A DNA stretch of 64,000 bases, from positions 1-64,000 of the forward strand of contig NZ_JACMYD010000005.1 of NCBI RefSeq assembly GCF_014267345.1, read 5' to 3'. The notes beneath the pieces are model-generated. The model worked only from the letters and a program-made list of their open reading frames with translations, was not told the DNA's origin and did not search any database. This document shows positions 8,475 to 17,720 of this stretch, one piece after another. The DNA comes from Corynebacterium sp. zg-331. Lineage in GTDB: Bacteria; Actinomycetota; Actinomycetes; Mycobacteriales; Mycobacteriaceae. The first letter of the stretch is position 1; each line of letters begins with the position of its first letter. The translations under genes and the position numbers were made by a program.

Positions 8475-9596
8475 TTACTCCAATCCCCAGGGTCGGGACC
8501 ACTGGCGGTTGATACGTACCTGGGCGGTGGCTCCGGCCATGTTCGCTACCGAGCCGTACGCGCGCACGATGGCCTCTGAGATCACCTCCGGTAGTAGCCC
8601 ACCAATCAGGGTTGGTGAGAGGCGCTCTAGTGCGTCGGGGGTGAGGGCGAGGATGATCTCGCGGATCTTCTGTCCCATCTGTTGCGGGGTCACCGCAACG
8701 AATTTCGATAGGCCTAGTGCGCGGGCCCATTTTTCTACCTCGGTGGCCACGATCTTTTTCAGCCATGTGGGTACGATCCACCCGGTGTGCGGCAGCGGGT
8801 CCACCGCGACCGGGATTCTCGTGGGTGGGGTGTGTGGTGGAATGGGGTAAGAGAAGAACTGTCCTTCCATCTGCGCCCACAACAGGGTCGCATCGTTGGC
8901 GACGATCATCTCCTCCAGCGGGTCGGTATCCACGACCACTTCGCGGCCTAGGGGTTGGAACGGGAGGTCGATCATGCGATCCTGGTGCTCGCCAGCGCGG
9001 AAGGACACGTCCGGCAAAATGAACTTCGCCGGTGCAGTGAGCACCCATTTCGGCCACGCGGGCTGGTCGGTGGGGTTGGAGACCTCCACGGATCCTGAGA
9101 ACCAATTCAGCCCATCGAAGGTGAACGAGTCCTTGTGTTGCTCGGACTCCCACATCGGGTTCGCGGCTACTAGGGGGTAGAGCCACTGGCTGACTCCGTG
9201 GCGATTCGGGTTGATCTCGCCTCGGTACTGCGGCTGTTCCGCTAGACGAACCTTCAGCTGGCGTGCCCCAGATAAATCGGTTTCCACAGTAAGCGTGGCG
9301 TCCTCGGTGTAAGAAAACGCGCGGCGGAAATCCGAATCCAAGCGCGCCCACTCCAACCGGTCGCGGTGATGCACCGTGATCGGTAGCGCGAGGTGACGCT
9401 CTAGGTGGCGGGCAGCAGTAAACGTAGACCCGGACTGCCCGACCCTTGGTTTATAGCTGGTGGTGGTCGGCGCGTCGAAGAGGTCGCCTACCCCGCCTTG
9501 TTCGATGAACACGGACTTATCACGGTGAGAGTGGAGATCCCACCGTGATCCGTCTACGCCGGTGAGGGTGATACGCACCCCACTGGTGATCGCCAT
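8475..9596 (-). CDS. Distal tail protein (Dit-like)
   Basis: 373 residues, directly after the tape measure stop. The N-terminal region (about 1-160) with ITLTGVDGSRWDLHS and later RAFSYTEDATLTVETD resembles siphovirus tail protein N-terminal domains (Sipho_tail/Dit). The C-terminal 100 residues are helical. It should form the ring joining tail tube and tip. The assignment rests on position plus weak motif similarity. Confidence 0.72.
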   Translation of the reverse strand: MAITSGVRITLTGVDGSRWDLHSHRDKSVFIEQGGVGDLFDAPTTTSYKPRVGQSGSTFTAARHLERHLALPITVHHRDRLEWARLDSDFRRAFSYTEDATLTVETDLSGARQLKVRLAEQPQYRGEINPNRHGVSQWLYPLVAANPMWESEQHKDSFTFDGLNWFSGSVEVSNPTDQPAWPKWVLTAPAKFILPDVSFRAGEHQDRMIDLPFQPLGREVVVDTDPLEEMIVANDATLLWAQMEGQFFSYPIPPHTPPTRIPVAVDPLPHTGWIVPTWLKKIVATEVEKWARALGLSKFVAVTPQQMGQKIREIILALTPDALERLSPTLIGGLLPEVISEAIVRAYGSVANMAGATAQVRINRQWSRPWGLE

Positions 9597-12500
9597 TTAT
9601 CGTGCTCCTTTCACCCCGGCATGTGCGCTCGACAGCGCACGCCGGTACATCTGATACATCTCATCGGTATTAGATGCCATGAACGTGATCCCGCCGGAGG
9701 CGATTGCCCCTGCGGCATTACCCACCTGCACCGCCCCCGGCACACCAGCAGCCTGAGCTGCGGCCCCCAAGGCCACCGAGCCTGCCGAGACCGCCTGCGC
9801 AGTTGTCTCCAGCGCCATCGATGCCCCCGCAGACACCGCCGCACCGGCACCGTCAAGCACCGAAAACGCCGCATCAGCAGTCGTATCAATCGCCGCATCC
9901 AGTGCCCCTTTCCCTAGCTGCATGGCCGTATCCACCGCACTATCAAAGAGCTCCTGGCCCCAGGTAGAGACCTGCTCCACCATCGGGGTGATCGACTCCT
10001 CAACAAACTGCGCCACAGGGGAGTTCTCCGCCTGCTCCTTAGCCCAATCCCCCAGAATGTCTTTCGCCTCCCCTGCGGCCTTGACCGCAGGAATGCTCTC
10101 AGGATCAGGCAAGCCCAGCACCTCACGGGCATCTGCCAGCTGCCCATCTACCGCCGTCTGGCCGACCTTGATCGCCTCATCACGCGCCTGGAGTCCTACC
10201 TCATGGATACGCTTACGCGCCTCCTGAAACTCCTCCGAGGCTTGCCCGGCGCGCTTTTCGATGTGTCCGAGGAATCGGTTGGTGATCTCTTCGGCTGAGA
10301 GGCTCTTGGTGATGGTATCGGAGATCTCGGTGATTTTGCGGGCCAGGGGTGTGTTTTTCAGGTCCTCGGTGATTTCGCCTAGTGCGGCGGCCGCGTTAGC
10401 GAGGTCGCGGCCGTTGTCCTCGCCGACGAATTGGGAGAGTGCGCCGTAACCCCAGTCGCCGCCTTTGTAGGCGACGTTGAGTTCTTCCCAGGCTGCGGTG
10501 GCATCAGCATGGAGGTCAGCCTGTCCGGTGCTGATTTCTGCGAGGTAGCCGGTAGCAGCGTCCCAGGCCTGCGGTCCACGGTGAGCTAGATTATCGAGGG
10601 CTGGAACGATACTCGGGAGTGCAGCAGCCACGTCTGGGAGAGTTGCTACTGCGTCCCACTGAGATGAGGTCAGCACGGCTTCCGGTTTCCCGGAGAGATT
10701 GAGTGCCACACCACCGTGGGGCAGCAGCCCGCCGGTGTCGTAGAGACCACCACGGGCAGCGTCTTCCACGTCGCTGGCTCCACCCAGGGCTTCGCGGATG
10801 AGGTCATCGACATTGGTGATTGCCCGCCAGACGGTGCCTAGAGCGTTGCCGATACCGTCGATGGCAGCAAAGGCCCCATCGATGACCGCATCTGTGCCCC
10901 TATCCAGGACGCTGCCGGGGATGGCGGACCACTGCGGCGGCGGGGAGGGCAGTAGACCCTTGATTGGCTCGGTGACCTTATCCATGACCTTGTGGACTGC
11001 ACCGCGTATGGCCTCCACCATCATCGAGGCGGACATGCCACCGCCTTCCCCACCGGAGATAAACGCTCCGTCTGCCCCGATAGGAAGGTGGTACTGCATG
11101 GTGAACTGGGGGTCGTCGGCTCCGGCAGCGCCGATGCCGTACTTGACCATCGAGGGCGCGCCACCGGATTCGACGTTGGTGGCCCCGTAGCTGCCCGCAG
11201 GCCCAAGGGTTCCTGCGGTGTGCCCACCATAGGGACCACCGTTGAAGATGCCGATGGAGAACCCCGAATCCAGGCCCGGCGCGAATCCCTGGGCACCAGG
11301 GCTGGGGAAGCTCATGGTGGCCCAGTAGCGCTGCCAGGGGTTGGTGCCCTGGATGACGGCGGCAATCGCAGCCATGAACCCCGAGCAGTCGAAGGAAGAG
11401 CCTTCGCCGGTGGGACCTGCCCACTGATACGGCTTGCCGTGTTGGGCTTGGGCGAACTCGTGGGCTGCTTCAAGCTGGATCTCGTACATGGGGCGGATTT
11501 CGCCGCCGTCTTTGTAGCCGGGAAGCATCAGGCCGGGGGCAGCACCAGCGAGGTCACCTGCACGGTTGTTGGTGTGGGGTAGGCCGGTGAGTTGGCCTTC
11601 CGCATCCACAGTGAACGGCTGGCCTGCCATGAGCATATGCCGCATGGCATAGACTGCGCTCTGTCCACCGAGGCGGTGCACCTCAGCAGCAGTGAGCATG
11701 TGCTCGCCGTTAGACCCCCACATCAGCACATCATCAGATGTGCCGGTGCCAGGGCCCTTGACCGCACCACCGATAGCGTGCTCAGGGATCCCATCAATCG
11801 GCGATCCTTCAGAGAGCCCAGGCAGGAATCCTGCCATGACGTTCCAGGCGCGCAGAATGCCGTTGTTGTAGACGGTATTGATCATGAAGTTGATCGGCTT
11901 GGCCAGCTTGCCGCGCAGGGAATCCCAGACCTTGCCGATGGCTTCGACTGCGCTACCAAAGAAGCTCTTGACCGCCTCCACGCCCTGCTGGACCTTGTCG
12001 AAAGTGGGCTGGATGATGGTGTTGCGGACGTACTCAATACCATCGCTCATCACCGACCAGGCTTTCTTAATCCCGTCAAAGGCAGGCGCCAAAATGGTGT
12101 TCCACAACCACTGTGCCGCCGTGGCCACCGCATCCCAGGCGGGTTTCAGTACGTTATCCCAGGCGGCCTTCATGAGGCTGGTCATGCTCTCCCAGGTGGC
12201 CTTAATGCCGTCGAAAGCGGGAACCAGAACCGTGTTCCACAACCACTGTGCCGCCGTGGCCACCGCATCCCAGACAGGCTTGAGTACGTTGTCCCACGCC
12301 CACTTAATGCCATCGCTTAAGGCTTTCCACGCGGTTTTGATCCCCTCAAAAGCAGGAACCAGAACCGTGTTCCACAACCACTGTGCCGCCGTGGCCACCG
12401 CATCCCAGGCGGTCTTAATGATGGTCTCCCAGATGACCTTGATCGCGGTGGCCATGACCTGCCAGTGGTCCTTGATCCAGGTAAATGCCGGAGAGAGGAC

Positions 12501-14507
12501 CGATTCCCAAAGCCACTGGGCAGCTGTGGCTATTGCGTCCCAGGCAGGTTTAATCAGACTTTCCCACGCCCACTTGATCCCCTCACTCATCGAATTCCAC
12601 GCAATGAGCAGCGGGGCGAGAATGACCGTACCGATCACACCAAGGGTGACCTGGGCTACCTGCCAGATGAAGTTGAACACCGGCTGGATAATCGAATCCC
12701 AAGCCCACTGGATCGCCCCAGTAAACGTATCCCAGGCACCCTGGATATAGCCCCAGGCCTCGTTCCACATCGGAACCAGCGTGCCGGCGATGAAGCCGAC
12801 GAAGGGATCCCACACGGTGGTTTTGATCCACTCCCAGCCTGTCGAGAGAACCTCGGTAAACCAATTCCACGCATCACGCAGAACACCCATCGCCTGGCTC
12901 CACACGCGCTGACCGGTTTCTGTCTCGGAGAAGAACCACGTCAGCGCACCCACAGCCAAGGTGATACCCGCCACCCAAGGATTGACGAAACGCAGCGCAG
13001 TCATCAATCCCTTTCCTATGGGCTTAAGGATCTTCCCGGCAATACCGGCCGCTTTACCGAAGCCCTCCACGCTCTTACCAGCCTTAGCCAGCACCGGGTT
13101 GGCGTCACCGGAGTACTTCCCCAGCTCCTTAACGCCAGCTACCAATCCCCCGGCGCGCACGAGAGTGGAAGCGGTGGAGGCGGCTTTGCCGACGTTGCCA
13201 ATAGCTGTGGCTGCCCCCACCAGCGGGCCAGCCACAGCAGAGGCTACTTTAAAGCCGCCGATGGCGACCACCATCGCTTTGACCGCACCGGGATTTTCCT
13301 CAGCCAGGCGGGCCACATCCTCTAGCGCGGGAACCAAGAGGTCACGCACGAGGGGCGCAGTGGCATTGATGACGTCCCCGAGAGCCTGCCAGGTAGCCAC
13401 TGAAATCTGCTGGCCGATCGTAAACAAAGTTCCGCCGAGGGACTCCACAGCAGGCCACAGGTTCTCTGCTTCACTACGCACCGAGGAGAACACTTCTCCG
13501 ATGCGCTCCCAGGTGGCAGGATCCACGGCTACCTCGGTGATCTTGACGGCCCACTCCCCTGCCTTCCGCGCGCCCTCGCCCAAAGCCGGGGCAAGGCGGG
13601 TTTCAATCAAGCCGGAGACCTTCTCCACCGCAGGGGCCAGCAACTCTCCGATCTCGGTGGCAGCGGGTTTCAGCGCGGTGGAAAGAGCATCGAAGCTCTT
13701 GCCGATCGCGCCGAACAGTGGCGGGGCGGCAGCGAAGGCCGGGGCGACAAGCTGCTCGCCGAACCGCCCCATTGCGGCATGCATGTTCTTAAATGCGCCT
13801 TGGACGGTCTCACCGGTGCGCTGAGCAGCACCACCTAAGTGTTCTTCCATTGCGGCCTGGAAGGTCTGGAAGTCCACCTCGCCGTTAGAGACCTTCTCTC
13901 GCATCTCCTCGATAGAGACACCCAGGTGATTAGCAATAGCAGCTCCTGCGCCCGTGGCGCGGTCATCGAGCTGGGCGAGGGTTTCACCTGTGACCTTCCC
14001 CGCTCCGGCAATCTTGGCCATAATGGAGGAAACATCATCCATCGAGGTTTGCCCCTGAGCAGCAATATCAGCTGTGAGCTTCAGCGTGCGATCAAGGTTC
14101 TCACCGACCGCCACACCCACCGCAGAGAGCTTCGCTGCCGAGCCGGAGGCCTCATCAAGCCCAAACGCCGTGCCCTTCACGGAAGCAGACACACCATCCA
14201 TCGCGCGGGCGACATCATCGGAAGACATCTTTAAGCCCCGCATCATCGACTGGGCATTATCCAGAGAGGTCAGTCGGCCTAGCCCCTTAGCAATGGACAC
14301 ACCCAGCACGCCACCGGCGGCCACACCGGCGGTAGCCACACCCGCTTTCAGGGTCGTTCCCAGACCGCTGGCGATCTTGGAGCCTAGTCCCTTGCCTGTG
14401 GTCTCCCCGGAAGCCTCTACCCCACCGAGAGCCTTTTTGACCTCCTTAGTGAGCTGGCCGGTATCAGCAACAATGCTGACGTACCCTGTGCCTAGTTCTA
14501 CAGCCAT
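9597..14507 (-). CDS. Tape measure protein with tandem W-rich repeats and an NlpC/P60-like domain
   Basis: 1636 residues from ATG 14507, which has the perfect ribosome-binding site AAGGAGG. The N-terminus is typical of tape measure proteins, with glycine/alanine-rich hydrophobic helices. Residues about 650-815 hold 45-residue repeats (WDAVATAAQWLWN...). Around 1020-1150 a cell-wall hydrolase-like domain shows FDCSGF (Cys1041) and GGHTAGTLG (His1096), matching the Cys/His pair of NlpC/P60-type peptidases. The protein sets tail length and is ejected with the DNA; the hydrolase domain would open peptidoglycan locally. It follows the frameshifted chaperone pair, as expected. Confidence 0.93.
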   Translation of the reverse strand: MAVELGTGYVSIVADTGQLTKEVKKALGGVEASGETTGKGLGSKIASGLGTTLKAGVATAGVAAGGVLGVSIAKGLGRLTSLDNAQSMMRGLKMSSDDVARAMDGVSASVKGTAFGLDEASGSAAKLSAVGVAVGENLDRTLKLTADIAAQGQTSMDDVSSIMAKIAGAGKVTGETLAQLDDRATGAGAAIANHLGVSIEEMREKVSNGEVDFQTFQAAMEEHLGGAAQRTGETVQGAFKNMHAAMGRFGEQLVAPAFAAAPPLFGAIGKSFDALSTALKPAATEIGELLAPAVEKVSGLIETRLAPALGEGARKAGEWAVKITEVAVDPATWERIGEVFSSVRSEAENLWPAVESLGGTLFTIGQQISVATWQALGDVINATAPLVRDLLVPALEDVARLAEENPGAVKAMVVAIGGFKVASAVAGPLVGAATAIGNVGKAASTASTLVRAGGLVAGVKELGKYSGDANPVLAKAGKSVEGFGKAAGIAGKILKPIGKGLMTALRFVNPWVAGITLAVGALTWFFSETETGQRVWSQAMGVLRDAWNWFTEVLSTGWEWIKTTVWDPFVGFIAGTLVPMWNEAWGYIQGAWDTFTGAIQWAWDSIIQPVFNFIWQVAQVTLGVIGTVILAPLLIAWNSMSEGIKWAWESLIKPAWDAIATAAQWLWESVLSPAFTWIKDHWQVMATAIKVIWETIIKTAWDAVATAAQWLWNTVLVPAFEGIKTAWKALSDGIKWAWDNVLKPVWDAVATAAQWLWNTVLVPAFDGIKATWESMTSLMKAAWDNVLKPAWDAVATAAQWLWNTILAPAFDGIKKAWSVMSDGIEYVRNTIIQPTFDKVQQGVEAVKSFFGSAVEAIGKVWDSLRGKLAKPINFMINTVYNNGILRAWNVMAGFLPGLSEGSPIDGIPEHAIGGAVKGPGTGTSDDVLMWGSNGEHMLTAAEVHRLGGQSAVYAMRHMLMAGQPFTVDAEGQLTGLPHTNNRAGDLAGAAPGLMLPGYKDGGEIRPMYEIQLEAAHEFAQAQHGKPYQWAGPTGEGSSFDCSGFMAAIAAVIQGTNPWQRYWATMSFPSPGAQGFAPGLDSGFSIGIFNGGPYGGHTAGTLGPAGSYGATNVESGGAPSMVKYGIGAAGADDPQFTMQYHLPIGADGAFISGGEGGGMSASMMVEAIRGAVHKVMDKVTEPIKGLLPSPPPQWSAIPGSVLDRGTDAVIDGAFAAIDGIGNALGTVWRAITNVDDLIREALGGASDVEDAARGGLYDTGGLLPHGGVALNLSGKPEAVLTSSQWDAVATLPDVAAALPSIVPALDNLAHRGPQAWDAATGYLAEISTGQADLHADATAAWEELNVAYKGGDWGYGALSQFVGEDNGRDLANAAAALGEITEDLKNTPLARKITEISDTITKSLSAEEITNRFLGHIEKRAGQASEEFQEARKRIHEVGLQARDEAIKVGQTAVDGQLADAREVLGLPDPESIPAVKAAGEAKDILGDWAKEQAENSPVAQFVEESITPMVEQVSTWGQELFDSAVDTAMQLGKGALDAAIDTTADAAFSVLDGAGAAVSAGASMALETTAQAVSAGSVALGAAAQAAGVPGAVQVGNAAGAIASGGITFMASNTDEMYQMYRRALSSAHAGVKGAR
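12060..12560 (-). repeat. 135-bp tandem repeats inside the tape measure gene
   Basis: The block CCACAACCACTGTGCCGCCG recurs at exactly 135-bp spacing (around 12105, 12240, 12375), with a diverged fourth unit near 12510. Each unit encodes 45 residues with the motif TAAQWLWN. Near-identity of three units over tens of bases indicates recent duplication or gene conversion. Confidence 0.85.
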
Positions 14508-14532
14508 AAGAAGCCTCCTTATAAGCGGTGCA

Positions 14533-15251
14533 TTACTCCCAGCCCAACCACGTGTTAAGCGCATCCACAGGGGTTGGCACACCCATAAACACGCCAGATT
14601 CTTCTTCCTTGAACGGGTCACCCTGTGGTGCCTCCCGGCGCGCGGCTGTGGGTGTGCCGTGGGAGCGGATACCTGGGCGTGGGATGGGTTTGGGTTTGGT
14701 GTGTGCTTTGCCGCCGGAGCGTTGCCAGTTGGCTCCGTTGAGTGCGTCTACGGCGGCGGCGAGGAGTTGTTCGGTCAGACCCCAGGGTTCGTCCTCGCCG
14801 GTGAGGTGGGCGTAGATCGCGTCACCGTGTCGTGTGGTGCGGATGAGAGTGATCAAGTCACCCCAGCTGAGGCGGTCGGTGCCGTCGGCGAGCCATCGTA
14901 GGCGGAGGCCTGCGGTGATGAGGTCGCGCTCAACGGCGAGGCGGAAATCATCGTTGAGCGCCAGATCGTCGGCTAGGCCTCGGATTCCCCCAGGGAAGCG
15001 GATCGGCCTTCCTGCCAGGAACGGGAGAAGCGATTGAACTCCCGGAGGGGGAGATCAAGGATCTTCTCGTATGCCTTGGCGTTGGTGTCGTTCATGGCGG
15101 CGACGTGCTCAAGGGCAGGCCAGACTCCTTCCTCGTTGAGGCGGGTGGCGTTGTCGCGGGCCCAGCGAGCGGATACGACGTCTTCCATATAGGGGAAGGC
15201 AATCTTGGTGTCACCATCGGTGGTGGCGAAGTGGAACTTTTCAAGAGCCAT
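14533..15251 (-). CDS. Tail assembly chaperone, long form (GT) made by -1 frameshift
   Basis: The 0 frame from ATG 15251 ends at 14973. A -1 shift at the slippery run 14985-14991 joins it to a downstream frame that stays open to 14533 and adds about 153 residues, with no good independent start between. The joined product is about 240 residues. The G/GT pair directly before a tape measure gene is a hallmark of lambda-like siphoviruses: G binds the tape measure and the T part recruits tail tube protein. Confidence 0.8.
14973..15251 (-). CDS. Tail assembly chaperone, short form (G)
   Basis: 92 residues, beginning MALEKFHFAT with GAAAGGA upstream and ending SLGESEA. Small, acidic and helical, like gpG-type chaperones. 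It follows the major tail protein and shares its start with the frameshifted long form. It coats the tape measure protein before tail tube assembly and is absent from the virion in related phages. Confidence 0.8.
   Translation of the reverse strand: MALEKFHFATTDGDTKIAFPYMEDVVSARWARDNATRLNEEGVWPALEHVAAMNDTNAKAYEKILDLPLREFNRFSRSWQEGRSASLGESEA
14985..14991 (-). promoter_or_regulatory. Programmed -1 frameshift site (GGGGGAA)
   Basis: Read on the minus strand in the 0 frame the site is CTG GGG GAA TCC. Slipping one base back gives GGG GGA, so the P-site codon re-pairs perfectly. It lies 10-16 bp before the 0-frame stop, and the -1 frame is open through it into the T part. Confidence 0.75.
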
Positions 15252-15384
15252 GACGAGTGTCCTTTCAGTTGAGTTATGTAGGGGTTGGTGTGTCCTTCGC
15301 TTCCGCACATTGGCGGTGGGAAGGGTCGAGGTGAGGAGAAAGGACACAGTAAAGTCCTCACCTCGACCAGCTGTTGGGGGTTAT

Positions 15385-16017
15385 TTAGCCTTCGGAGAGA
15401 CCCTCAGACCGACCAACCCCTGCTGTGGTGGCCTTTTCGTCAGCACGCTTAATCAGCGAGATCAGCTTCTTGTTGTCCACGTCGAAGCATTCCAAGGTCG
15501 CCTCGTACTTGATGACGTCGGCACGCACGTAGGAGACGTCGCCCACGGAGGTGCACTGGACGTCCGGGGCGAAGACGCGAATCTTCGAGCCCCGGCCGCC
15601 CTTGATCTCAAAGGCGATGGATCGGTGCGGTAGTTCATCGGCGTTGTCGATGACCTTGATCGTGTCGCCTTCTTCGACGGTGACGTTATCTTCGCCTGCG
15701 ATGATCTTCAGGACATCGGCATTAGCAGCCTCCATGAACGTCAGCGTCAGGGTCACAGAGTGGTCAGACTGGGTGATCAGGATGGTGTCGCCGTTCCAGT
15801 CCTTGATCTTTTCGGTGGAGCGGTCCACGGTCTTCGAGACACCGTCTTCGGAGATGTAGCCTGCGGGCACCATCTTGAGCTCGGTGGAGAGCTCCTCGGT
15901 AGCAGAGCTCGGGAAATGCTCGGATTTGGTGGCCACGGGTCCGATAAGGATACCGCCGGACGCAGTAACGTCGGGCGCTCCGACGAGGACGTTGCGGCGG
16001 TTACGCATGTCAGCCAT
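15385..16017 (-). CDS. Major tail (tube) protein
   Basis: 210 residues from ATG 16017 (MADMRNRRNVLVG). Beta-rich, with alternating hydrophobic strands (DHSVTLTLTFMEAANADVLK; SIAFEIKGGRGSKIRVFAPD) as in siphovirus tail tube proteins. It lies between the tail-terminator-type gene and the chaperone pair, the standard place. Two later in-frame methionines give slightly shorter alternatives. Confidence 0.82.
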   Translation of the reverse strand: MADMRNRRNVLVGAPDVTASGGILIGPVATKSEHFPSSATEELSTELKMVPAGYISEDGVSKTVDRSTEKIKDWNGDTILITQSDHSVTLTLTFMEAANADVLKIIAGEDNVTVEEGDTIKVIDNADELPHRSIAFEIKGGRGSKIRVFAPDVQCTSVGDVSYVRADVIKYEATLECFDVDNKKLISLIKRADEKATTAGVGRSEGLSEG

Positions 16018-16058
16018 GAGAAATTTTTGCCTTTCTGATGTGAAATCCCCCACCTGGT

Positions 16059-16415
16059 TTAGGTGAGGGTGTAGATCAACTGCCCGGTGAGCTGCCACCG
16101 GGTATCGGGAATGTCGGGATCGGGGAACTCCACAAGCGTGTGCTCACCCCACCCAAATACGAGGGGGTCGTCTGCGTCGATGCGATCGGTCAGGTACTGG
16201 CGGCACGCGGAGACCGTGGTGAGGACTTCTTCAAGATCGAGGCCGTAGACCTGAATTATGACCAAGGCCTGAGCGTGGACGGGTGACAGGGCTCGTGAGG
16301 TGGAAGAGTCCACCCGCACGAACAGCGGTGGGCGCGGGTTAGGCACCTTGGAGACCACCGGGGCGGTGGTCACGCGGCGCAGCCCGCGTTGAACGAGTTC
16401 GATGGGGGTTATCAC
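16059..16415 (-). CDS. Tail terminator-like protein
   Basis: 118 residues. The GTG start overlaps the upstream stop (GTGA). The core RPPLFVRVDSST and the strand/helix pattern YGLDLEEVLTTVSACRQYL resemble minor capsid or tail-terminator proteins that cap the tail tube. The call rests on size, pattern and position just before the tube gene. Confidence 0.68.
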   Translation of the reverse strand: MITPIELVQRGLRRVTTAPVVSKVPNPRPPLFVRVDSSTSRALSPVHAQALVIIQVYGLDLEEVLTTVSACRQYLTDRIDADDPLVFGWGEHTLVEFPDPDIPDTRWQLTGQLIYTLT

Positions 16416-16702
16416 CAGCCACCGCCTAGATGCTTAACCAGGGTGTTATTCCGGGCGTTATCGCGGGCAGCCTTGCGGGTCGCTGGGTAGACAATCGCGC
16501 GGTAGCGGCCCTGGTAGCCCGCGCCTCTACGCGGGTTCCAGGCAGGGGCTGGGCCTTTCTCGCCCTGGCGGGCATCCCACTCGTATCCGCGCCCAGAAGC
16601 CATAGCGATGCGCTCGGCGTGGCGCTCGACCTCACGCTGCACCGGCGGAGAACGGCGCAGCTGCTCAAAGCCCTTGTTAAAGGGCACGAACCGAATACCC
16701 AT
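16412..16702 (-). CDS. Head-tail joining protein (HK97 gp10-like)
   Basis: 96 residues. The N-terminal helix LRRSPPVQREVERHAERIA and the C-terminal YRAIVYPATRKAARDNA resemble small basic tail-completion proteins of the HK97 gp10 type. It lies between the connector and terminator genes. Confidence 0.65.
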   Translation of the reverse strand: MGIRFVPFNKGFEQLRRSPPVQREVERHAERIAMASGRGYEWDARQGEKGPAPAWNPRRGAGYQGRYRAIVYPATRKAARDNARNNTLVKHLGGGW

Positions 16703-16705
16703 GAT

Positions 16706-16897
16706 CTATCTCCCCTGATCCTGGGTAGTGGTAGCCAATCGGAATCTCACCCACTGGCCCGGCGCGAATCCGGCGAGGAAGCCGGATTGGTCTGCGCGGT
16801 AGACCACGAGTGCTCCTTCCATGATCTCGATGGCGGTGGAGGGGAATCGGTAGATGGTTAGTGATTCGTGTTCATCAGTAGCGAGGACTTCGAGCAT
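16706..16897 (-). CDS. Small structural-region protein
   Basis: 63 residues from ATG 16897, chosen for GGAAGGAT 5 bp upstream. It starts MLEVLATDEHESLTIYRF. It sits between two connector-type genes and is probably a minor head-tail interface component. No family recognised. Confidence 0.6.
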   Translation of the reverse strand: MLEVLATDEHESLTIYRFPSTAIEIMEGALVVYRADQSGFLAGFAPGQWVRFRLATTTQDQGR

Positions 16898-16899
16898 GG

Positions 16900-17244
16900 T
16901 TATCCTTCCGTCTTGGTGCAGGTGATGGTAACGAGGCCGGGTTGCCACCAGGGGCCGTTATCGAAGCGTTGGGGGTGGCCTTGGACTTCCCAGGTGGTGT
17001 TATCGGGCAGGCGGATGAGGTCGGCTGGTTGGGCGGGGTGGTTGGCGTCCATGTAAACCAGGAGGCGCTCGGTGGTACGAAGCGCTGAGTCGCCGGTTTC
17101 CTCTTGGGTTGAGTTGATTGCCCAGCCTGCTACCGCGTGGGTTTCCCAGTGGCCGGGGCCTGCTATTTGGTCGCCGAAGCGGTTGGTGGTGACCGTGGGG
17201 GTGTAGACCTCTACGGTTTGGCGCAGGGGGACGAAAGGGCTCAT
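16900..17244 (-). CDS. Head-tail adaptor / head closure protein
   Basis: 114 residues, ATGA-coupled to the upstream gene. A beta-barrel-like pattern (VEVYTPTVTTNRFGDQIAG; LIRLPDNTTWEVQGHPQRF) fits SPP1 gp16/HK97-type head closure proteins. Position after the Gp15/Gp19-type adaptor supports this. Confidence 0.68.
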   Translation of the reverse strand: MSPFVPLRQTVEVYTPTVTTNRFGDQIAGPGHWETHAVAGWAINSTQEETGDSALRTTERLLVYMDANHPAQPADLIRLPDNTTWEVQGHPQRFDNGPWWQPGLVTITCTKTEG

Positions 17245-17705
17245 GGGTAGTGGCCTTTCGGCGTGAGGTGGTCTGGGCCGTTGACCCAGGCAGATTCTAG
17301 GGGGTGGCGCGGCGGTGATGCCGGGGTCATGTCAAGCCCGGCGTGGCGCTTCGCGCCGCCGGTGAGGATCGCGCGGTGCATCGGGGTGAGATGCAGGCCT
17401 GTGCCGATGGTCTCGGTGCCGAAGGTGGTCTGCTCGGTGAACACGCCTGCGGTGTTGGATTTCTGGCGCACCCCGTCGGGGTTTTTGAGCACCTGGGAGA
17501 CCAGCTGTACCTCCACGAGAGTGACGCGGCGTAGCCACTCCCCTCCGGGGTCATGGGCCATTTTCTCGGCCACGTGCGGGTACTCGGCCAGGATGAGTGT
17601 CTCGGCGTCATCGAGCCAGGCCTGGATGAGGGTGTCCGCAGGTAGTGCCTCGGTGGCGACCCAGCGGGCGCGGACATCGGCGGGGGTGGCCCAGGTGTTC
17701 GCCAT
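17241..17705 (-). CDS. Head-tail connector adaptor (Gp19/Gp15-like)
   Basis: 154 residues. The helical N-terminus (TPADVRARWVATEALPADTL, then WLDDAETLILAEYP) is the usual start of the Gp19/Gp15/Gp16 adaptor family that docks under the portal. The C-terminal part is a flexible loop region. It follows the capsid gene. Confidence 0.75.
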   Translation of the reverse strand: MANTWATPADVRARWVATEALPADTLIQAWLDDAETLILAEYPHVAEKMAHDPGGEWLRRVTLVEVQLVSQVLKNPDGVRQKSNTAGVFTEQTTFGTETIGTGLHLTPMHRAILTGGAKRHAGLDMTPASPPRHPLESAWVNGPDHLTPKGHYP

Positions 17706-17720
17706 GATGGTCCCTTTTCG

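Noticed and set aside
12465-13325. Plus-strand ORFs of 240-290 codons across the tape measure gene
   Set aside because: Shadows of the repetitive tape measure gene; no start signals and no domain pattern.
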